The notes under the pieces were generated by a model, which saw only the letters and a program-made list of their open reading frames with translations, ran no database searches and had not been told where the DNA came from. Below are positions 58,826-64,000 of a DNA stretch of 64,000 bases, one piece after another. Origin of the DNA: Monosporascus cannonballus. Lineage: Eukaryota > Ascomycota > Sordariomycetes > Xylariales. The position numbers and the translations under genes are program-made. The stretch covers positions 62,001 through 126,000 of the forward strand of contig QJNS01000020.1 of the NCBI GenBank assembly GCA_004154925.1. Direction: 5' to 3'. The number at the start of each line of letters is the position of its first letter. Positions within the stretch are counted from its first letter, which is position 1.

Positions 58826-61383
58826 TTTTAAAAAACGCCGTTAATAGAAAAGATATTTCCAAAATTAAAAATATAATTAATAACAAATTAATATTATTTA
58901 TATACGATTTAATATGCTTTATTAATTTACAAACGGATATTTCGAATTTCACCTTAAATATAATACTTAAATAAAGAAATAATTAAAATATATAATATTT
59001 TATTATATTTTTTTAGTAAAACTTAAAAAACCGACTTTATTTGTAACATATCGAATATCGAATTTATAGTTATTATTATAAAGTGTCTCGAATTTAAGTA
59101 TATATTTAAAAGAAACATTAATTAAATTAAAATATAGGCAAATTATTAAATATTATTAGTATTACTATATGCAAAAGGTGTACGGAATAATAATTATGAT
59201 ATGTAAAAAAATACCAAACTTCGATTACATTACTATTTACTAAAAAAACTTAAATAACTAAAAAACAATACCTTGCATAAAAAACCAAGATTCGAAAAGA
59301 AATTAATTGAAATTAATTATATATTTTTCCATAATATATTAAAAAAGTATGTATCCTTATATCAAATTATGATAATACTGATTACACTTTATAATATATA
59401 TAAAAAATTAAATAAATAAAACTTTTGTTCGAAAAAAGAAATAAATATATTATATATTTCTTAAAACGTTATAAATAGTTTTAAAATATTATATATATAA
59501 ATAATACGGGAATGTTTAAAATTCTTTATTAAACTGTATAAATATATTTTTTTAAAAACAATTTAAACAATATATTAAAAATATAAAACTAATATTATCT
59601 TTATATTTAAATTACAACAAAGCGATATAAGTTTTAGAAAAAATAACAATAATTCTTAATTTTAAAGCGCAATTAATAAATTAACATATTGAAGATTTCA
59701 TTCTTAAAATCCTTATATTTGAAAATATAAAGATTAAAATATATTAATATAACATTTTCATTATTATCACGAAATAAACTAAATTCTTTTATTTCAAAGT
59801 TTATTAAAAGAATTTTATACCGAATATATAATAGAGAGTATGTTAAAAATATTTTTAATTTATATATTATCATAGAAAATATTGCCGATAAAACATTTAC
59901 AGTTATTTTAAAATCTTACTAAAACTCTATAATTAAAATCGATTTAAATTATACATAATTTAATCCATTGTTTTAAATAAACGGAAATAGAAAAATAAAT
60001 TAATTAATTATTACAACTTTATTTCAACGTTATATTAATTTTAAATAAAATTAGTAAGTTAATAACTGTTGATTAAAGAATTAACTTATAATATTAATTC
60101 CTGCGAAAATATTAAGATAATGCTATTGCACATAAACCTTGAATTTATATCTAATACTTATAAAAGTATATATAATAAACATATAAATATTAAAATAATA
60201 TTCATGTTAAAATATTTTAAGTACAAGTACCAAATATAAAAACCAAATTAAAATTTATATATAATTCAAGAAAAAAGTATGATAATTAAAAGTAGATAAA
60301 AAGATTCACCTTTGATAAAATATAAATAATTTACATTATTATAAAACATAGTTAAATAATAAAATCCCGGAAAAGAAGTTTTAATTTTAAATATATCGGC
60401 CAATATAAATATGTTAAAAAGAAGTTTCCCAAGATAGTTATTAATTAAACCATTTACTAAAAGTTATATTGTATTTTATTTTCCAAGTTTTCTTACGTAG
60501 ATTACTAGCGCATATTTTCAAAATTATATAGAATAAAAGAAGATAAAAATAAAAAACATAGTAGTAAACGAAATAAAACGTTTTTTAAATAAGCAAAAAA
60601 AACGAATTTATTTAATATTTAATAAAATACATACATTACACAAATTTGAAAATTGTTTTTAAAAACCTGCAAAAAATATTATTAACGCTTAACGATTGTA
60701 AACAATATTTATTATCAGCGTCAAAATTATTAAAGTTTAAAAACCTCCAAATTAAAGGCCTATTAATTAATAGGTATAATGTTCAACAAATCAAAAAGAA
60801 AGAGCAGCCTTTAATAAAAAAGGGTTTGTAATTTTTAATTTGGTTTTTCTTTTGCGATCGAATTCATACAGTTTTTTTAAAGTTTAAAACCTTCGAAATA
60901 ATATATACGTTACCCGATCAACTAATAGTTGTTTCCTTTTGAAATTTGGAAAATTTAACTTGCCTTTATTTTACTTTTTTCTTAACTTTTACAAATTTTG
61001 TTTTTATGTTAAGATTGTTTAATACGAAATTTTAATTTAAAATATAGAAAGTCCGTTAATATTACAACGGCCTCATATTTAGATCACACATTTAATATAA
61101 AGAAAGAAACCTAAAATAAAGCTATAATGAAAAAAGAGTTTCGACAAATAAAAGAAAATAAATAAGCATATCTATAAAATGAAAAATACTAAATTTAAGC
61201 AGATTATTTCGTTAGTTAATTCTACGATTAATATTCTTTCACTACGTTTCGATATACTAATGGAATGACTAATATAAAAAACAATTTTAAAAACAAAAAT
61301 TATTAAAAACGAAAATTATAAAAAACGGAAATTTTTAAAAAACGGAAATTGCAGAAATCGAAAATTATAAAAGGCGAATTGTA
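58826..61383 (+). pseudogene. 3' interior (integrase end) of element G, decayed
   Basis: At 60,370-60,520 the sequence aligns with the integrase C-terminal region of element A (18,280-18,400; shared TTTTAAATATATCGGCC-ATATAAA context). The 61-codon open stretch at 60,646-60,831 is Leu/Lys rich without motif. The rest shows nothing recognisable. No antisense ORF like those of A, C and D could be read. Confidence 0.5.
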
Positions 61384-61746
61384 TATTACAACTTAATAAA
61401 TTACGGCTTCTAAAAAAGGTCAAAATAAGAATATTAAAGAATTAAGTGAAATCTATTACGTAATAGAGCGACAGAATCGATAATAAATCTATTAAAACCT
61501 AGTTCGATAAAATTGACAACAAGGCTATCGGATTAAGATTAAAAAATGAAAAGGAGGTAAACATATAAGGGTACATATTTTAGAATATAAATAATATTAG
61601 TGATAATTTAACTTCGTTATTAAAATTATATTTCATATTACGAAACCTAATATAATTGTTTAATTATTGAAGGTTTTAAAATATTTCTACTAGTATAAAC
61701 TCGTACGATTTAGATTTAAGATTTGCTTAAACTTTTAAGTATTACA
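61384..61746 (+). repeat. 3' LTR of gypsy element G
   Basis: About 363 bp; partner of 49,705-50,145, ends AAGTATTACA before the AATAT duplication. Confidence 0.8.
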
Positions 61747-61799
61747 AATATGGAACGACATTGAAAAAAACAAATAACACATCCGATTCCCGGTGCTAA

Positions 61800-64000
61800 C
61801 TAATTAAAAAAATTAGTAACTAAATTAAATAAATATTTTTTATTAAGAAAATACTTTTCCTTTTTAGCAGCAACTTATTTCTGCTAAAAGTATTGTCAAA
61901 ATTTAAAAAGCCAACTTAAAAAAAGTGAAAGAGAAAAAAGAAAAGAAAATGTAAAACTAGATAGAAAAACTAAAAGCATTAATAATTAATAAAAAACTAT
62001 ACATTTTAATGATAGAAATCTGGGCCTTCAAAATGCCAAATACGTTTAAAATTAAAAAACCTTAATCTTACTACTATTAGATAAAAGTCAATTATGTAAA
62101 AATGTCGTCTCACTTTTATTATACAAAAAATACTGAACGTTAAAAATTATAAACCGAGTTCTTCGAAATCTTATTACGAATTCATAGATGTAAAAAATTT
62201 CTAATTTGAGCTAAATTTTACTTTAAATCCTATAGAAAATATTTACTAAAACTTTATTAAAATATAACTATTTCGTAATTAGTTATAAAACGGTTTTCTT
62301 ATAATTTAAATTTATTATAAAATTTTATTCACAAAACTTCGTTAATAGCTCTTGAAATATAATCAATTATATTTTAGCAAATACTCATATTTTAGAAAAA
62401 TATAAATATTATTAAAAAGATTTAAATAGAAAATATCATACTATTAAGTAACTCTCCTTTATTTTTAATCCAAATGAATATTCGACTATATAATTGAGAT
62501 TAATCACTTAATAGCAATTGTAAATTTACTAAAAAATGAGTTATTTTACTCTTATTATAACGGCTTAAATTTATAAATTAAAAAAGAATTATGTATAAAA
62601 TCTCAATTTAACTTCACTATAAAATATACTATTAAGGTTATTCTTATTAACTACTATACTTTTAATTGATATTTCGAAAATAAAATGTCTAAAAAACGAA
62701 ATAATACTAAAAGTTCTAATAATCGAATTAGAAAATAAAAGCAAGTTTTAAAAAAGCAAATATCATTTCAAAGACAAAACTACGAAAGTAAATCTAATAT
62801 AAATGGTTTAACGATAACAGAAACAATATTTTAAATACGAATATCGTTCTATAACTAAAAGCGATTCCAAAAAAACATTTTTAACTTAAAAAAAGGCCAA
62901 AACAGCAAAATATAAGATAAATAATAAGCTAAAAAAGAAAACAAAATGAAATAGACTTCTTTTCAGCTAGTAGTCACTTTAACCATAATTGCTTAAATTT
63001 AAAACAATATTCTAAAGTACGGAAATTTTTCTATATGCTAAAACTTTAAAACTAGAACATATTACTACTATCCAAATATAAGAAAATAGACCTCGAAGCG
63101 TTTTCTACTTAGGAGCAGACAAGGGCTTCCAACGTACCTAGTGTTGAAACTGCTGGTGTTTTGAATTATAAAGCGAAATAGTTCATTTTTTTTATTCTCT
63201 TATATTATTCCAACGCTAATTTAAAATACTGGCTTATTAATCATAATTAGAGACAAAGTTTAAATCTGATATAAAAGTTACAAAATACTAAAGATTTTTT
63301 ATAAGTCGTCGAAACGGGGCTTTTGTTACATTTATAAGATAGAGCAATTTACCCATGCGTATTAAGCTCAATCAACGATTGGTTACTATCAAGCCGTTAA
63401 AACATTAATAGTTTTAAGTGGTAAGGTTAATTTGTATTAATACCATCCGCTAAGAAATTAGTAATAGGTCAGCGATAAATCGACGTTGCAATAATTTGGA
63501 CCATATTTTATTTTTAAAAGGTTTAATATATTTAAATAAATAAATTAATTGTGCATATCGATGAAAAGTCTATCAAATTAAACAGATAAATAAATGAAAT
63601 AATAACGAATAAAATGAAGAAAATTTTTAATAAACAATGCAGATCGTTCTTTAAAAAAGAGGTATATTATAACGAAATAAACTCTGGGACGTTTTTTACC
63701 AAAATGTAAATAAGGAATATTAACGTATCTAGGATTAAATGTATTAATTTTTTAAATTATGTAGCGAAATAGCTAATGGGTTCTATTTTATTGTATAAAA
63801 ATAAATTATCTTTATTGTTTTAATATAGAAAAACGCGAAATATATAAAAAAGACGGCCAATTTCGACTAAATATTAACAACTATAAAAACCTATTTTTCA
63901 AATTTTATAGACTTTCAAAATAGATTTTTCCTTCAATGATTTCCAATAACCACTTATAAATTATTGCCTTTTTCAACTTATTATAACTACGATTTTTTTA
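61800..64000 (+). repeat. Unidentified repeat R, copy 3 (continues past right edge)
   Basis: Near the right edge (63,835-63,990) the plus strand reads REIYKKDGQFRLNINNYKNL and onward, matching in the same frame a peptide on the minus strand of copy 1 (about 600-790). Two similar stretches about 570 bp apart occur within it (63,095-63,190 and 63,660-63,780), sharing ACGT-CCTAG--TT--A...TT--ATTAT--AGCGAAATAG, which may be an internal duplication. Family unknown; strongly decayed. Confidence 0.4.

Larger units (their letters stand above)
49705..61746 (+). mobile_element. Ty3/gypsy element G, plus strand, containing nested element H
   Basis: LTRs at 49,705-50,145 and 61,384-61,746 share starts (T-TTACGACTTAACG / TATTACAACTTAATA) and ends, with a perfect AATAT duplication outside (49,700-49,704 and 61,747-61,751). 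Without element H the length is about 6.5 kb. The LTR ends place it in the A/C/D super-family. An integrase C-terminal block near 60,370-60,520 aligns with 18,280-18,400 of element A. Strongly decayed. Confidence 0.82.

Noticed and set aside
1..64000. CRISPR arrays, tRNA or rRNA genes, biosynthetic gene cluster
   Set aside because: No regularly spaced identical repeats, no cloverleaf or rRNA signature noticed, and no tailoring enzymes or transporter next to the reductase.

Overview
The window looks like a repeat-rich chromosome segment from a filamentous ascomycete (Pezizomycotina). The evidence is short introns with GT...AG ends, a fungal lysine-pathway gene, Ty3/gypsy, Ty1/copia and pogo/Fot1-type transposons, and heavy C-to-T decay in which CpA/TpG is scarce while CpG survives, as expected after repeat-induced point mutation (RIP). 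I cannot name the species.

Layout. 1-5,390: very AT-rich; part of an unidentified repeat (R, copy 1), then AT-rich sequence with no recognisable gene. 5,391-33,550: one nested transposon stack. A roughly 1.9-kb pogo/Fot1 DNA transposon (F) was split twice. Gypsy element A (5,453-19,631) entered near its left end and later received gypsy element B (about 7,330-14,575). Copia element E (21,417-33,519) entered its right terminal repeat and later received gypsy element C (25,845-32,554, minus strand). Matching target-site duplications support F, A, C and E; that of B was not resolved. 33,705-40,690: a sharply bounded GC-rich island, the only part with undecayed genes. 40,690-64,000: R copy 2, gypsy element D (42,516-49,357, minus), gypsy element G (49,705-61,746, plus) carrying gypsy element H (53,244-58,820), then R copy 3 running off the right edge.

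The island has one clear gene: an alpha-aminoadipate reductase (Lys2 type: adenylation, carrier and thioester-reductase domains) on the minus strand, with a 71-bp intron after codon 21 and a TGACTCA (Gcn4/CPC1-type) element about 120 bp upstream of its ATG. All core catalytic motifs are present, so it is probably functional in lysine synthesis or is a specialised paralog. A convergent plus-strand gene model (35,412-36,226) with two inferred introns would encode a short acidic, low-complexity protein with a basic nuclear-localisation-like patch; its function is unknown.

The most interesting signals are the reconstructable transposon-in-transposon stratigraphy; a protein-coding pattern conserved antisense to pol inside the 3' end of three separate gypsy copies; the intact metabolic gene in an otherwise RIP-destroyed neighbourhood; and an unidentified protein-coding repeat (R).
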